The notes: generated by a model not told the origin, from the sequence alone. Numbered from the stretch's first letter, positions 48,765-58,820 are shown. The stretch is 64,000 nt of DNA from an uncultured Alteromonadales bacterium (GCA_937864365.1 CALMJT010000216.1:1-64000), one strand, 5' to 3'. Program-made: numbers and translations.

Positions 48765-51700
48765 TGATGAATTACTACTTTCATTGCTGCTAGACGATAA
48801 GCTGCTAGACGATAATAGCAATGAAGTAATCGACGCTTGCGAGCGGACAAAAGCTCATGGGGCGACACCTGCCGTTGGTACGCAGATTAAAAAGCACGCA
48901 ACAACCGGCGTGTTTCCGTTGTCTTCCAGTCAGCAGCGTATTTGGTTGACGCAAACCATCGAAAATGATGCCAGTTACCATATCCCTAGGCATTTTATCT
49001 TGGATAAAAGCGTTGACCTGCGAGCCATAGAACCAGCACTTCAATGTTTAATTGGTCATCATCCGTCGTTACGTACGCGTTTTTATTTAAATGAAAATAC
49101 CGCGAATCCCGAACAGGAAGTTCTGGCATTTGACCAAATCAGTTTTAAATTAGAAACTGATCACACTAACGCTGAAGCGCTAACCGATTTTTGCTCACAG
49201 TGGTTTAACACGCTGTTTACGCTGAATAAACCGCCGTTGATACGCGCTTGTTTGCTCAAAGTTACCTCACAAGATAATAATCTTAGCGATTGTCATAAAG
49301 TACAACCACAAACTCAGCAGCATTTATTAATTTGTATTCATCATATAGTTTCTGATGCACGTTCTAGCGAAATACTCAGCGATGAATTTTTGCATAATTA
49401 TTGGCATTTTGCCGCGCAACTAAAAAATGGCGTTACGGTTGACGATTTAACCGCGCCCAAACAACCCCCTATCGATTTGCAATACAGCGATTATGCTTTG
49501 TGGCAAAATGACTGGTTTAACTCTGAACAATATCAGAACCAAAAAGATTATTGGCAAAGTAAATTTAAAGGTTTGATCGAGTCAGGTCATGATTTATCGA
49601 ATATTGATTCGCCAGTATTGATTAAAGATCGCTCGTCTACACTAATTCAAAAAAGTGATGCCATTAAACGTGAATTTTTTCTGGAATCTTCACTGAAAAA
49701 TGCCGTCGAGCAAAAAGCTAAGCGATTGAAGATTTCGGAAAATTCGTTGCTGCTTGCAGCTTATCATCGATTATTATTTCGCGTCAGTGGTAATCGTCTA
49801 ACCAGTGTAGGATACGCTCTAACCAATCGTGAATCCGATCAACTCAACGACATAGTAGGTTGTTTTATCAACACGCAGGTATCTTTTGCTGAATTTACAG
49901 ATTCTCACGAAAATCTGGATCTGTTCATTGGCGATATACATCAGCAACAAATAGGGGCGTTAAACAACGCCAGTTTTCCCTACGAGCACTTACTTGCCTT
50001 GTTTAATAATGTTACCGCTCAACAGGTTGGATCGCTATTTAATGCTTTTTTCAATTTTAAACAGGTCGATAAAAATACCAAAGGTGTTGGCAATTTGGGT
50101 TTTAACGATCAAATAATAGCGGGTTTATCTGCTAAATTTGATGTAAGCCTTGAGATTACTCGTAATCAAGAGACATTTTATGGTGTTTTTGAATGTGCCG
50201 CTAAACATTGTAAACCAGAGACCGTCGAGTATTTAACAGCCCTGTACCAAGAATGTGTAATGGAGCTTTGTGATGTTAATCATGCTTCTAGCTCAAGTTA
50301 CGCTACAAAAAATAAAGCACTCTTGTCATCTAATCAGCATTGCTTTTTTGAAGAATATTTAAATAACGGCTTATCTAAATCAAAAAACAATAAACAATCG
50401 CTCTTTACTTATTACAACGATAACAACGAGCGTGAAGTTTATTTTGATCAATTATTTTTATGCGCACACAAACTTGCGGAAAAACTTAATGAGCTTATCG
50501 ACGTTGACTCTAGATTACAAAAACAACCATTAATAGCAATCAGTTTACCGCGCTCAATAAGTTTGCTGGTTTCATACCTTGCAGTTCGTTTTATTGGTGC
50601 GGGTTATGTTGCTATTGATCCAGATTTACCCGATGAAAGAATTACATACATATTGAATCAATCAAAACCCATCGTATTTCTAACCGATGTTCACACCAAT
50701 CTATCCGACAAGGTATTTTCACCAGAAGATTTTGCAACTATAAGCGACGACGATACCGCGAACACGTCTGCTTTTAAGCAGTTAATTTGTTACAACCCAA
50801 CGGTTTATATTGAAAATTTATTAACCCATAAACTGCCAGTAAACGATGCGCCATTACAGCCCTCACTTGTTCGCAAGATTAGTTTTTCTACGCTTAGCAA
50901 TAACATCGCGTACATTCTTTTTACGTCGGGCTCTACGGGAAAACCCAAGGGCGTTCAAATTGGTAATCGTGCATTAGATAATTTTTTAGCCGCTTTTCAA
51001 GATATTCTTAAACTCAATAAAACTCATAGCTTCCTTGCTTTAACCACCATCTCTTTTGATATTTCAGGTCTAGAAATATGGTTGCCGCTGTGTACTGGCG
51101 CAAATTTGGTGTTGGGTAAAAAAGAGCATCAGCGCGATCCAGAAGCGCTTTTTGAGCTGATTTTGCAAAAGAATATTACTCATTTACAGGCAACGCCTAC
51201 AACCTGGGCAATGTTAATGGCGCTTGAGGTTGAATTTCCACCCGGTTTTGTAGGTATCTGTGGAGGCGAAGCGTTATCGGACAGTCTAGCGGCCAAAATT
51301 TGCGCTCGCGGCATACAATTACTGCACGTGTATGGGCCGACCGAAACAACCATATGGTCCACCGCCAAGTGGATTAATCGCGCTGATAAAACCGACCTCG
51401 GTGAATACAGTTTCGGAGCAAACAATATCAATAATTATCGCGATAACCGCTGCGACGGTAATAGCACCGGAAATATTACCTTAGGTAGACCCATTGCCAA
51501 TACCGACATTTATATTTTGGATGAACACAACCGATTACTTGATAAAACCCGAGTAGGGGAGTTGTGTATCGGCGGAGCTGGATTAGCCGAAGGTTATTAC
51601 AACCGCGACGATCTTACCCAAGCAAGTTTTATACATTGGAAAGATGTAAATGGTTATAGTCGTCGAATTTATAAAACCGGCGATCTAGCCAGACTTAATG

Positions 51701-53304
51701 CCCGCGATGAATTGGAGTTTTTTGGACGTAAAGATAACCAAGTTAAAATTCGCGGTCATAGAATTGAGCTTGGCGAAATTGAAAGCGAAATGTCATCGTA
51801 TGAATATATTAAGCATTCGTGCGCTTTGGTAATTGATGAGCAGATCATAGTTTGTGCGGTATTAAATAACGGTGAATCAAAAGTATCGTCACCAGATTCG
51901 GTAGTCGACCAAGACTCAATTAAAGCAGTATTGGCTCAACATCTACCGTATTACATGGTGCCCAATCAGATTGTGTTCTATAACGAATTTCCGCTTAATT
52001 CGAGCGGTAAAACCGATAGAAATGCCTTAACGCTGATGGTTAAACAATCCTTACAAGAGAATCGATTTAACAGAAACAGCCACTCTAAAGCCAATGACCA
52101 GAGCCTTAACCAAACCCAACAATGGGTAATAGAGACGCTGTCTCAGGTGTTGAACAAAACACTCACTTTACAGGACGATTTTTTTGCCAACGGTGGTAAT
52201 TCGTTATTAGCGGTACAGTCAACAATTGCATTAAATAAACGCCTAAATCAAAACCAACAAACAGAATTATGCTTGCCTATGACGGCGTTATTTGAATATC
52301 CCACGGCCAAAGAACTCGCAGACTTTATCGATCACAAAAGTGACCAACAATTAAGACATGTTATCCAACGACGCTTATTAAACGTTGTAGACAAGCCAGT
52401 GACTAAGTTGGTGTGCTTTCATCCAGCCGGAGGCGGGGTAGAGGCTTATGCAAATCTGGCGTCTTTTTTGAGCAATGCATCAATTCAAGTTTATGGAATT
52501 GAAAGTAGACAAAAAATTGCTTTAAACAGTCACACAAAAAATCAAATCTCAACAGACACATTATTAGATCAGTACTGTGAGCAGGTTTTAGCCTCGGTTA
52601 ACGATAATGACCCAATAAACCTACTTGGTTGGTGCTTAGGTGGTCATTTAGCCTTAGCCGTAGCCAATCGCTTAGTTGCGCACCACCAGCGCGTGGTCGC
52701 TTGGGTTGGCGTTATTGATTACGACGCGGCCAATCTCATCAATTTAGAAGGTGCAGAAGATAATCATCAACATAACACCGATTATTTACAATCAAGCACA
52801 GAGCTTTGGAAGGACTTTTTAGATTTTAAGAATTTTTACAGCTTCGCCATCCCTGAAACCGATATAAGAAGAATAAAAGACGAATACGAAGAGTATCTCA
52901 AGACTGAACGCATCGATAATAAAACATCACTCTACCAACAAGGTTTAGGGTTTTTACTTAAAAAATCCAAACAATTAGGTGTGTTAGATAAGATTGTCGC
53001 GTTGGTATTAGACGATAATCAATCTCTACCCAATGAAGAATTATTAGAGTTGCTAGAATTAAGATTTATGACCGAAAAAAGCATAAATATGACCGCCAAG
53101 CGGCTTATTGTTAAGCCTAAAAATCATTGTGTTGATGTATGGCTTTGTGAGAATCGCGTTCGTAACAATGAACAAATTATTTCAGACTGGCAGAATTTCA
53201 GTAATAAAGTGGATTTGAACGTAAAACGTATCGAAGATGATCACTTTGGCATTGTTAGCAATGATAAGTTTAAACAGCAATTATTAAATTCGTTGGGTTT
53301 TTAA
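48754..53304 (+). CDS. NRPS 5: C - A(Gly) - PCP - TE, chain release (1516 aa)
   Basis: Terminal synthetase. C domain (HHIVSDARS near 195), A domain (FTSGSTGKPK near 722; code DILQIGVIWK, glycine-like), PCP with NGGNSLL (near 1146), then a type I thioesterase (about 1230-1516) with FHPAGGGVEAY, the nucleophile motif GWCLGG and a catalytic His in DDHFGIV (near 1495). The nucleophile is Cys (about 1294), not the usual Ser. The true start is the GTG at 48754: caggag at 48741-48746 sits 7 bases before it, and it overlaps the previous stop. An upstream TTG in frame lacks this signal. The TE would release the octapeptide by hydrolysis or by cyclisation, possibly onto a Dab side-chain amine. The exporter gene follows after 2 bases. 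Confidence 0.93.
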   Translation: MQFDDELLLSLLLDDKLLDDNSNEVIDACERTKAHGATPAVGTQIKKHATTGVFPLSSSQQRIWLTQTIENDASYHIPRHFILDKSVDLRAIEPALQCLIGHHPSLRTRFYLNENTANPEQEVLAFDQISFKLETDHTNAEALTDFCSQWFNTLFTLNKPPLIRACLLKVTSQDNNLSDCHKVQPQTQQHLLICIHHIVSDARSSEILSDEFLHNYWHFAAQLKNGVTVDDLTAPKQPPIDLQYSDYALWQNDWFNSEQYQNQKDYWQSKFKGLIESGHDLSNIDSPVLIKDRSSTLIQKSDAIKREFFLESSLKNAVEQKAKRLKISENSLLLAAYHRLLFRVSGNRLTSVGYALTNRESDQLNDIVGCFINTQVSFAEFTDSHENLDLFIGDIHQQQIGALNNASFPYEHLLALFNNVTAQQVGSLFNAFFNFKQVDKNTKGVGNLGFNDQIIAGLSAKFDVSLEITRNQETFYGVFECAAKHCKPETVEYLTALYQECVMELCDVNHASSSSYATKNKALLSSNQHCFFEEYLNNGLSKSKNNKQSLFTYYNDNNEREVYFDQLFLCAHKLAEKLNELIDVDSRLQKQPLIAISLPRSISLLVSYLAVRFIGAGYVAIDPDLPDERITYILNQSKPIVFLTDVHTNLSDKVFSPEDFATISDDDTANTSAFKQLICYNPTVYIENLLTHKLPVNDAPLQPSLVRKISFSTLSNNIAYILFTSGSTGKPKGVQIGNRALDNFLAAFQDILKLNKTHSFLALTTISFDISGLEIWLPLCTGANLVLGKKEHQRDPEALFELILQKNITHLQATPTTWAMLMALEVEFPPGFVGICGGEALSDSLAAKICARGIQLLHVYGPTETTIWSTAKWINRADKTDLGEYSFGANNINNYRDNRCDGNSTGNITLGRPIANTDIYILDEHNRLLDKTRVGELCIGGAGLAEGYYNRDDLTQASFIHWKDVNGYSRRIYKTGDLARLNARDELEFFGRKDNQVKIRGHRIELGEIESEMSSYEYIKHSCALVIDEQIIVCAVLNNGESKVSSPDSVVDQDSIKAVLAQHLPYYMVPNQIVFYNEFPLNSSGKTDRNALTLMVKQSLQENRFNRNSHSKANDQSLNQTQQWVIETLSQVLNKTLTLQDDFFANGGNSLLAVQSTIALNKRLNQNQQTELCLPMTALFEYPTAKELADFIDHKSDQQLRHVIQRRLLNVVDKPVTKLVCFHPAGGGVEAYANLASFLSNASIQVYGIESRQKIALNSHTKNQISTDTLLDQYCEQVLASVNDNDPINLLGWCLGGHLALAVANRLVAHHQRVVAWVGVIDYDAANLINLEGAEDNHQHNTDYLQSSTELWKDFLDFKNFYSFAIPETDIRRIKDEYEEYLKTERIDNKTSLYQQGLGFLLKKSKQLGVLDKIVALVLDDNQSLPNEELLELLELRFMTEKSINMTAKRLIVKPKNHCVDVWLCENRVRNNEQIISDWQNFSNKVDLNVKRIEDDHFGIVSNDKFKQQLLNSLGF

Positions 53305-53306
53305 CC

Positions 53307-55076
53307 GTGCAGTTACTAAAAAATTTAATGTATGAATCAAAACGCGAGCTAATATTTGCCTTGATTATGAGTGCAATTAGCGCGGCCATAGGTATTTTAC
53401 TCATTAATTATCTAAACCAACAAATTGAAGGGCAGAACCTAGTCAGCGGTAATCTTAAGCTTAATATCGTATTGTATTTTCTGTGTTTATGGTTGTTGTT
53501 AATTATAAGCGGGGCAGTGGCGCAAGTTAAGCTCATGCGATTTGGTCAAGATATTGTCTATAAATTGCGCGTTAATGTGTTTAGTCGAATGCTCAACACC
53601 GAATTTATTGTTAAAGAAAAGGCGGGGGCACACCGCTTGCACGCCGTTCTTGCTAAAGATATTCAAACTATCGCGCAGGCATTTAATCGCGCACCCATGG
53701 CTTTTTATAACGCTTTTTTAATAACTGCATCTATTGCGTATCTGGGTTATTTGTCTTTGATTTTTTTGGCATTAACGCTGGTTGTAGTAGCGCTCGGATT
53801 AGTCGTTGACCGTTTTATTACTAAAAAAATGATGAAATATTTAAAACTAGTTCGAGATTATGAAGATGATTTGTTTGCTTGTTATAACGAAGTTATTTAT
53901 GGCGCAAAAGAGCTTGAGCTAGATGCCCATAGAAAACAGTCTTTATTGGATGTTGATTTAAAATCTGCTGCGAACAATTGCAAAAGTGCGCAAAAAAATT
54001 CAGATCTATTTTGGTCGTTAAATCTAAATTGGACGGTTGCGTTGGTTTTTTTACTGTTGGGTGCCGTGGTGTTATTCGGTGGTATTGTCTATCAAACGCT
54101 TGGTTTAAACCTGAGTTTAGCTACGGTAAGCAGCTTTGTGGTAACCATACTCTTTATGCGTTCACCGTTAACAGGACTTGTTGAAATGATTCCGGCGATT
54201 ACCAATGGAGTTATTGCTGCGCGTAAAATCAATCAGCTTGAACTCGCACCAACATCGGTAGAAAACAAGGTCGTTAATGGTGTGAAATCATCTATTATTG
54301 ATCAATCTTATACCGTAAAACTGCCGTTTAAGAGTATTACCTTCAGTGAAATTACCTTCGATTATGGCGTATTCAACAATACAGTAAACAGTAACCATTT
54401 AAACGATCGCAATTTAAACCATCATCACACGAACAATCACCATTTAAACAATGACTATCAATTTCAGCTAGGGCCAATTGACTTATCTCTGCACCAGGGT
54501 GGCTGCTATTTTATTGTCGGCGGTAATGGCAGCGGTAAATCTACTTTCTCAAAAATCATCACCGGAATATATCCCACAAGCTCTGGTTCTGTCGCAATTG
54601 ACGGTAATTTTATTTCGGCAGAATTATTGAAAGAGATGTTTATCACCGTGTACGCAGATTTCTACTTGTTTAAAAAAATTAAAGATTACGAACGTAAAAA
54701 ACCCGCCATTGATTACTGGTTGCAAGAATTAAAGCTGGATCACAAGGTATCTGTTGTTGATGGACGCTTTAGCACGACTGACTTGTCTACCGGACAGAAA
54801 AAACGATTAGCGTTATTACACGTGTGCGTATCAGACCGACCATTAGTCTTGTTGGACGAATGGGCCGCCGACCAAGACCCAGAGTTTAAACACCATTTTT
54901 ACACAGAAGTTTTGCCTCAGTTACAAGCTCAAGGGAAAACCATCATCGCAATTACCCATGATGACCATTACTTTTATTGTGCCGACCAAGTAATTACATT
55001 ACATAACGGCATTATCGAAAGCGCCACAAGCAATGTTAAAAGGGCTTTGATAAATTCTGTGCAAACGGAAACCTGA
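53307..55076 (+). CDS. Cyclic-peptide-type ABC exporter, PvdE/SyrD-like (589 aa)
   Basis: Single-chain half transporter: six predicted helices in about residues 1-310, then a nucleotide-binding domain with Walker A GGNGSGKST (near 410), signature LSTGQKKRLALL and Walker B LVLLDEWAADQDP. The family (PvdE of pyoverdine, SyrD of syringomycin) moves nonribosomal peptides from cytoplasm to periplasm. The GTG at 53307 is 2 bases after the NRPS 5 stop, so it is the last gene of the operon; ATG at 53328 is an alternative start. A His/Asn-rich stretch at about residues 361-385 (HLNDRNLNHHHTNNHHLNND) interrupts the start of the ATPase domain and is not a family feature I know. Substrate export is inferred from position and family. 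Confidence 0.92.
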   Translation: MQLLKNLMYESKRELIFALIMSAISAAIGILLINYLNQQIEGQNLVSGNLKLNIVLYFLCLWLLLIISGAVAQVKLMRFGQDIVYKLRVNVFSRMLNTEFIVKEKAGAHRLHAVLAKDIQTIAQAFNRAPMAFYNAFLITASIAYLGYLSLIFLALTLVVVALGLVVDRFITKKMMKYLKLVRDYEDDLFACYNEVIYGAKELELDAHRKQSLLDVDLKSAANNCKSAQKNSDLFWSLNLNWTVALVFLLLGAVVLFGGIVYQTLGLNLSLATVSSFVVTILFMRSPLTGLVEMIPAITNGVIAARKINQLELAPTSVENKVVNGVKSSIIDQSYTVKLPFKSITFSEITFDYGVFNNTVNSNHLNDRNLNHHHTNNHHLNNDYQFQLGPIDLSLHQGGCYFIVGGNGSGKSTFSKIITGIYPTSSGSVAIDGNFISAELLKEMFITVYADFYLFKKIKDYERKKPAIDYWLQELKLDHKVSVVDGRFSTTDLSTGQKKRLALLHVCVSDRPLVLLDEWAADQDPEFKHHFYTEVLPQLQAQGKTIIAITHDDHYFYCADQVITLHNGIIESATSNVKRALINSVQTET

Positions 55077-55808
55077 AATGAATTTTCATGACTAGAAACC
55101 ATTGATTTACTCGTCGATAACGTAATCAACGGACTGATAACTAACCAGGAATGGTTGTTGATCTCCGATTCTTCACAGGCTTAAGGATGAGCCCAATCAA
55201 GACAAAGCTTTCCAGTAACGCCAAAACTACAGATCTGGCGATGGAGAAAACGAAAAATCTCTAATAATAAAGGAACGCTAAGTCAGCAGAGGAACACGTC
55301 AGAAGAACACTAAACGGGCCGAATTAAGCGCAATAAACGTAAGGGGTACTGAACAGTTCGACAAAAAGGCACTGATGGGTCGATCGATCACATTACTAGT
55401 TCATATACTGTTTAGTATTCGACATAGTGATTTTAGTGAAATACAATGGTTTTACACGGTGTTTTGTTCTTCTTTCTACAGAACCTTGATCAATCTAGAT
55501 TTCCAGTAATCCAATAAGCTTCCGTAAACCTACGGTTTTTAGCAATCCCAGAGTTAATCAAAAGCTCCTAATGCCGTTATGTAATGTAATTACTTGATCG
55601 GCACAATAAAAGTAATAGGGGTGCTAGCCACTTCTTATCACTTTATTTCGTGAAACAGTTTGTGAAACATTTCTTGAGGCGTAGAGCCATCTAATGTGAT
55701 GTTATCACTAGCTTTTCCTTGATTTATCAGCCGCATATCGCTGTTTTTTCCACATTTGCTTTATACAATTCGTGATCTCATAGGTCGACACGCTTCAGGG
55801 TAGTCCTA
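55077..55808. other. Spacer between the siderophore operon and the transposase
   Basis: No ORF, tRNA or clear terminator is visible in about 730 bases. A GGGG start at 55618 followed by tgctagccacttc could be the outer end of a Tn3-type inverted repeat, but no matching right end is seen in the window. Confidence 0.4.
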
Positions 55809-55841
55809 ATGCGGTATCCAATATTGATTTGGTTGTGTATT

Positions 55842-58811
55842 GTGAAAATCCTAACAGAAGAAGAAATCGCCGATTACCACGCCTCCCCAATAATCAGCTC
55901 CGAGAGCCAAGATTATGAATTTTCGTTAAATGACAAAGAGCAGTCCTTCATCAAGAAGCGCGAGTCGGAGGACATTCAAATTTACTATCGGCTATTACTA
56001 AGCTATTTCAGAATAAAACCCATTAAAATTCGGTTTGATCCAATTAGGTCCGAACTGGATCTGAAATTTATCGTTGGGAAATATTTTCCAAATTTGAAGC
56101 GAGAACTTATACCACTCACTTCGCTAAGAAAATCCAATATTTACAGCCGGATATTTGCAGCGGTAGGAGTTAAGCCTTTTAATACAAACGTAGAAGAACA
56201 ACTAAAGAAATACCTTTACCAGGAGGTTAGGACCAAGTTGGATCCACGTGAGTTGCTTGATCAAGCATTAGACTGGCTTGATCACCGCAATATCGAAAGG
56301 CCGTCCTACAGAATCATTAGCCAGGTTATCGCAAGCGTTATCTATTCAGAAAATTCCCGAGTAAAAGAGTTAGTAAAAAATATTCTTTCGGATAACACGA
56401 AGGACATATTGACGAGCCTGCTCCAGGACGCAAAATCAAAAGATGTTTTCGATGCGATTCGATATCAATCGACCGACTTTAGACCGTCCCAGGTTAACAA
56501 AGAGACGAGAGCTTATCTCTGTCTAAGCGAAATATACGCAGAAATTAAAGATATGGTCAGTCAACTTAAGTTGCCGAAGTCCGTTGTTGAATATTATGCC
56601 ACTTTGTTCAACTACCATGATGCGTGGGAGCATAAAAGATCTGACCCTCTGAATTTCTACCTGTATTTTTCGTGTTTTATATACTTGAGATTTACGGAAA
56701 TTACGGACTATTTCGTATTGGCTTTCGATTACCACTATAAGAATACGCATGCGTCTGCGAAGGAATTTGTAAAAAAAAGAATTATTAGCGAGCGGGAGGG
56801 GATGGCTGAGTTATTAATCAAGGTGGGCGAAGTGTTGGATCTTCACGGCAGTGCAAAGGTATCCGATTTAGATCTAAGAAAAAAATCAGAAGATATTTTG
56901 CCATCCGATCAGAGAGTAATCGTTGCCAAATATCTTAAGTCAATAAATGTTGACGAAGAGGCCTATTACTGGGAGTACATTGATTCGATAAAAGACAGCA
57001 ACCTTAAGCTTCTTAGAAAAGTCTTCAGGTTCCTTAAATTTGTGGAACCGTCCAGTAAGTTGTCATTGTTTGTTCAAGCGATGAAATTGAAATCAGAGTT
57101 GGACGCAGATGGGATATGTCAAACGTTTGACGATAGACTAATTTACAAGAAAAACAGAGTACATCTATACGACGAGGAGAAATCTTTAATATCCCATAGG
57201 GCTGAATATTATATCTATCGTTTAATCTCTGGTCGCCTCAGCAAAACACATTGGGGAGTTGAAAACAGTTCCGAATTCTCTCCACTGGAGGAATCCCTCG
57301 TAGGCATTGATGTGTTTGAAAAAGACGGTGACACCATGATAGAGGCGATTAACTCCGTCAATTTGGACATGCCTATAGAAACGCTCTTGGCTCTGAAGCA
57401 TGAGCAATTTAGCAAATTGAAGAAGAGGGTAGTGGAGCGAATCATCAGCAGGGAAAACGAATCGGTTATTTTATCCACCACAAGTGGTAAGAAAACTTGG
57501 ACCGTAAAACAAATGAAGGGAAACGCTGAGGTTAATGACCGTATCTTTTTAAACCTGCCCAAGCGCGGTATTTCATCGGTTATTGCTATCGTCGCAAGAG
57601 AAACTGGTTTTTACGAACGAATTCGACACATTAAATATCGACAAAAAGATCCAAATTTTTCAGGAAAGCTTATATCGTGTCTAATTGCTAATGCGACCCG
57701 GCTCGGTGTGCATAAAATGGCAGACCTTTGCCCTTTTTCGTATGATCAACTCAAAAATTTCGAATCCAATTACTTGAGAGCGTCTGCCCTCGAAAATGCG
57801 GCTGATTGCATCAGCGATGAAATTGCAAAATTAGGAATTTTCAAGTATTACAATTTTCGACCAGATGTTATTCACGGGAGTATTGATGGTCAAAAATTTC
57901 GATCCAAAAGAAATACTGTAAGAACCCGTTATTCAAGTAAAGACTTTGGCAAGGGGAAAGGATTGTCAGCACTCACACTATCAATAAATCACGTGCCGGT
58001 AAACGTTGAAATAATGCCTCTTAATCATCATGAGTCTCATTATACATTTGATCTTCTCTACAATAATACCAGCCAGTTACAACCTGATATAGTCTCTACG
58101 GATACCCATGGCACTAATAAGTGTAACTTCGCTTTATTGGATTTGTTTAGTTGGGTTTTCGCGCCGCGATACCGGGATGTTGCTAGTGAGCTGGACAAAA
58201 TGTTTTTCGTTTCTGAATCAAAAAAAGGGCTTTCAATTGAGCTATCAAAACCCATTGATGATCACAAGATTATTGATGGTTGGAAGCATACTCAAAGGAT
58301 TTGTGTGTCATTGCATCAAAAAGAAGTAAAGCAATACGAAATCGTCAAGAAGATTTCGCGCTCTACTGAATCTGATAAGATGCTGGATGCGCTGCGTGAG
58401 TATGACAGGCTGGTCAAGGCGATTTATCTCTTGGAGTATGTTGATGATGACAACCTAAAGCGCTATGTGCAAAGGGCGCTTAATAGGGGAGAGGCCTATC
58501 ATCAATTGCAAAAAGCCATTTCTAAAGTAAATGGTCCATCGAGCTTTCGCGGCAAAAGCGACAGGGAGATTGACATATGGTATTCGTGTGCCCGGCTTCT
58601 TGCGAACTGTACTATCTTCTATAATTCTGCACTCATGTCTAATGCGCTCAGTAGATTGGAGGAACAAAATAAAGGACCTTTGGCAGATGCTCTAAAAAAG
58701 ATTTCACCGGTTGCATGGGAGCATCTTGTTTTTAATGGGGAGTATCCACTTGACGATATTGTTGAACTGCCCTCAATTTTGGATTTGTCTCTAAACATTC
58801 TAAACGAGTAA
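55842..58811 (+). CDS. tnpA: Tn3-family transposase (989 aa)
   Basis: DDE transposase for replicative transposition. The N-terminus (KILTEEEIADYHASP) and length are those of the DUF4158-containing Tn3 branch. The catalytic triad can be placed: D682 in HGSIDGQKF, D754 in VSTDTHGTN and E884 in NRGEAYHQLQ, with spacing as in Tn3 TnpA. I start at GTG 55842 (MKILTEEE); the frame is open to 55809. The gene appears full length with no frameshift. No resolvase or tnpI gene is in the window. The stop is 10 bases from the convergent SprT gene, and the terminal inverted repeat normally found right after tnpA is not visible there, so downstream genes may be cargo. Confidence 0.92.
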   Translation: MKILTEEEIADYHASPIISSESQDYEFSLNDKEQSFIKKRESEDIQIYYRLLLSYFRIKPIKIRFDPIRSELDLKFIVGKYFPNLKRELIPLTSLRKSNIYSRIFAAVGVKPFNTNVEEQLKKYLYQEVRTKLDPRELLDQALDWLDHRNIERPSYRIISQVIASVIYSENSRVKELVKNILSDNTKDILTSLLQDAKSKDVFDAIRYQSTDFRPSQVNKETRAYLCLSEIYAEIKDMVSQLKLPKSVVEYYATLFNYHDAWEHKRSDPLNFYLYFSCFIYLRFTEITDYFVLAFDYHYKNTHASAKEFVKKRIISEREGMAELLIKVGEVLDLHGSAKVSDLDLRKKSEDILPSDQRVIVAKYLKSINVDEEAYYWEYIDSIKDSNLKLLRKVFRFLKFVEPSSKLSLFVQAMKLKSELDADGICQTFDDRLIYKKNRVHLYDEEKSLISHRAEYYIYRLISGRLSKTHWGVENSSEFSPLEESLVGIDVFEKDGDTMIEAINSVNLDMPIETLLALKHEQFSKLKKRVVERIISRENESVILSTTSGKKTWTVKQMKGNAEVNDRIFLNLPKRGISSVIAIVARETGFYERIRHIKYRQKDPNFSGKLISCLIANATRLGVHKMADLCPFSYDQLKNFESNYLRASALENAADCISDEIAKLGIFKYYNFRPDVIHGSIDGQKFRSKRNTVRTRYSSKDFGKGKGLSALTLSINHVPVNVEIMPLNHHESHYTFDLLYNNTSQLQPDIVSTDTHGTNKCNFALLDLFSWVFAPRYRDVASELDKMFFVSESKKGLSIELSKPIDDHKIIDGWKHTQRICVSLHQKEVKQYEIVKKISRSTESDKMLDALREYDRLVKAIYLLEYVDDDNLKRYVQRALNRGEAYHQLQKAISKVNGPSSFRGKSDREIDIWYSCARLLANCTIFYNSALMSNALSRLEEQNKGPLADALKKISPVAWEHLVFNGEYPLDDIVELPSILDLSLNILNE

Positions 58812-58820
58812 AGGCATTCA

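Noticed and set aside
19635-53304. Reading the cluster primarily as a calcium-dependent antibiotic
   Set aside because: Receptor, PepSY protein, Fur-like sites and two aspartyl beta-hydroxylases point more strongly to iron acquisition; kept only as a secondary hypothesis.
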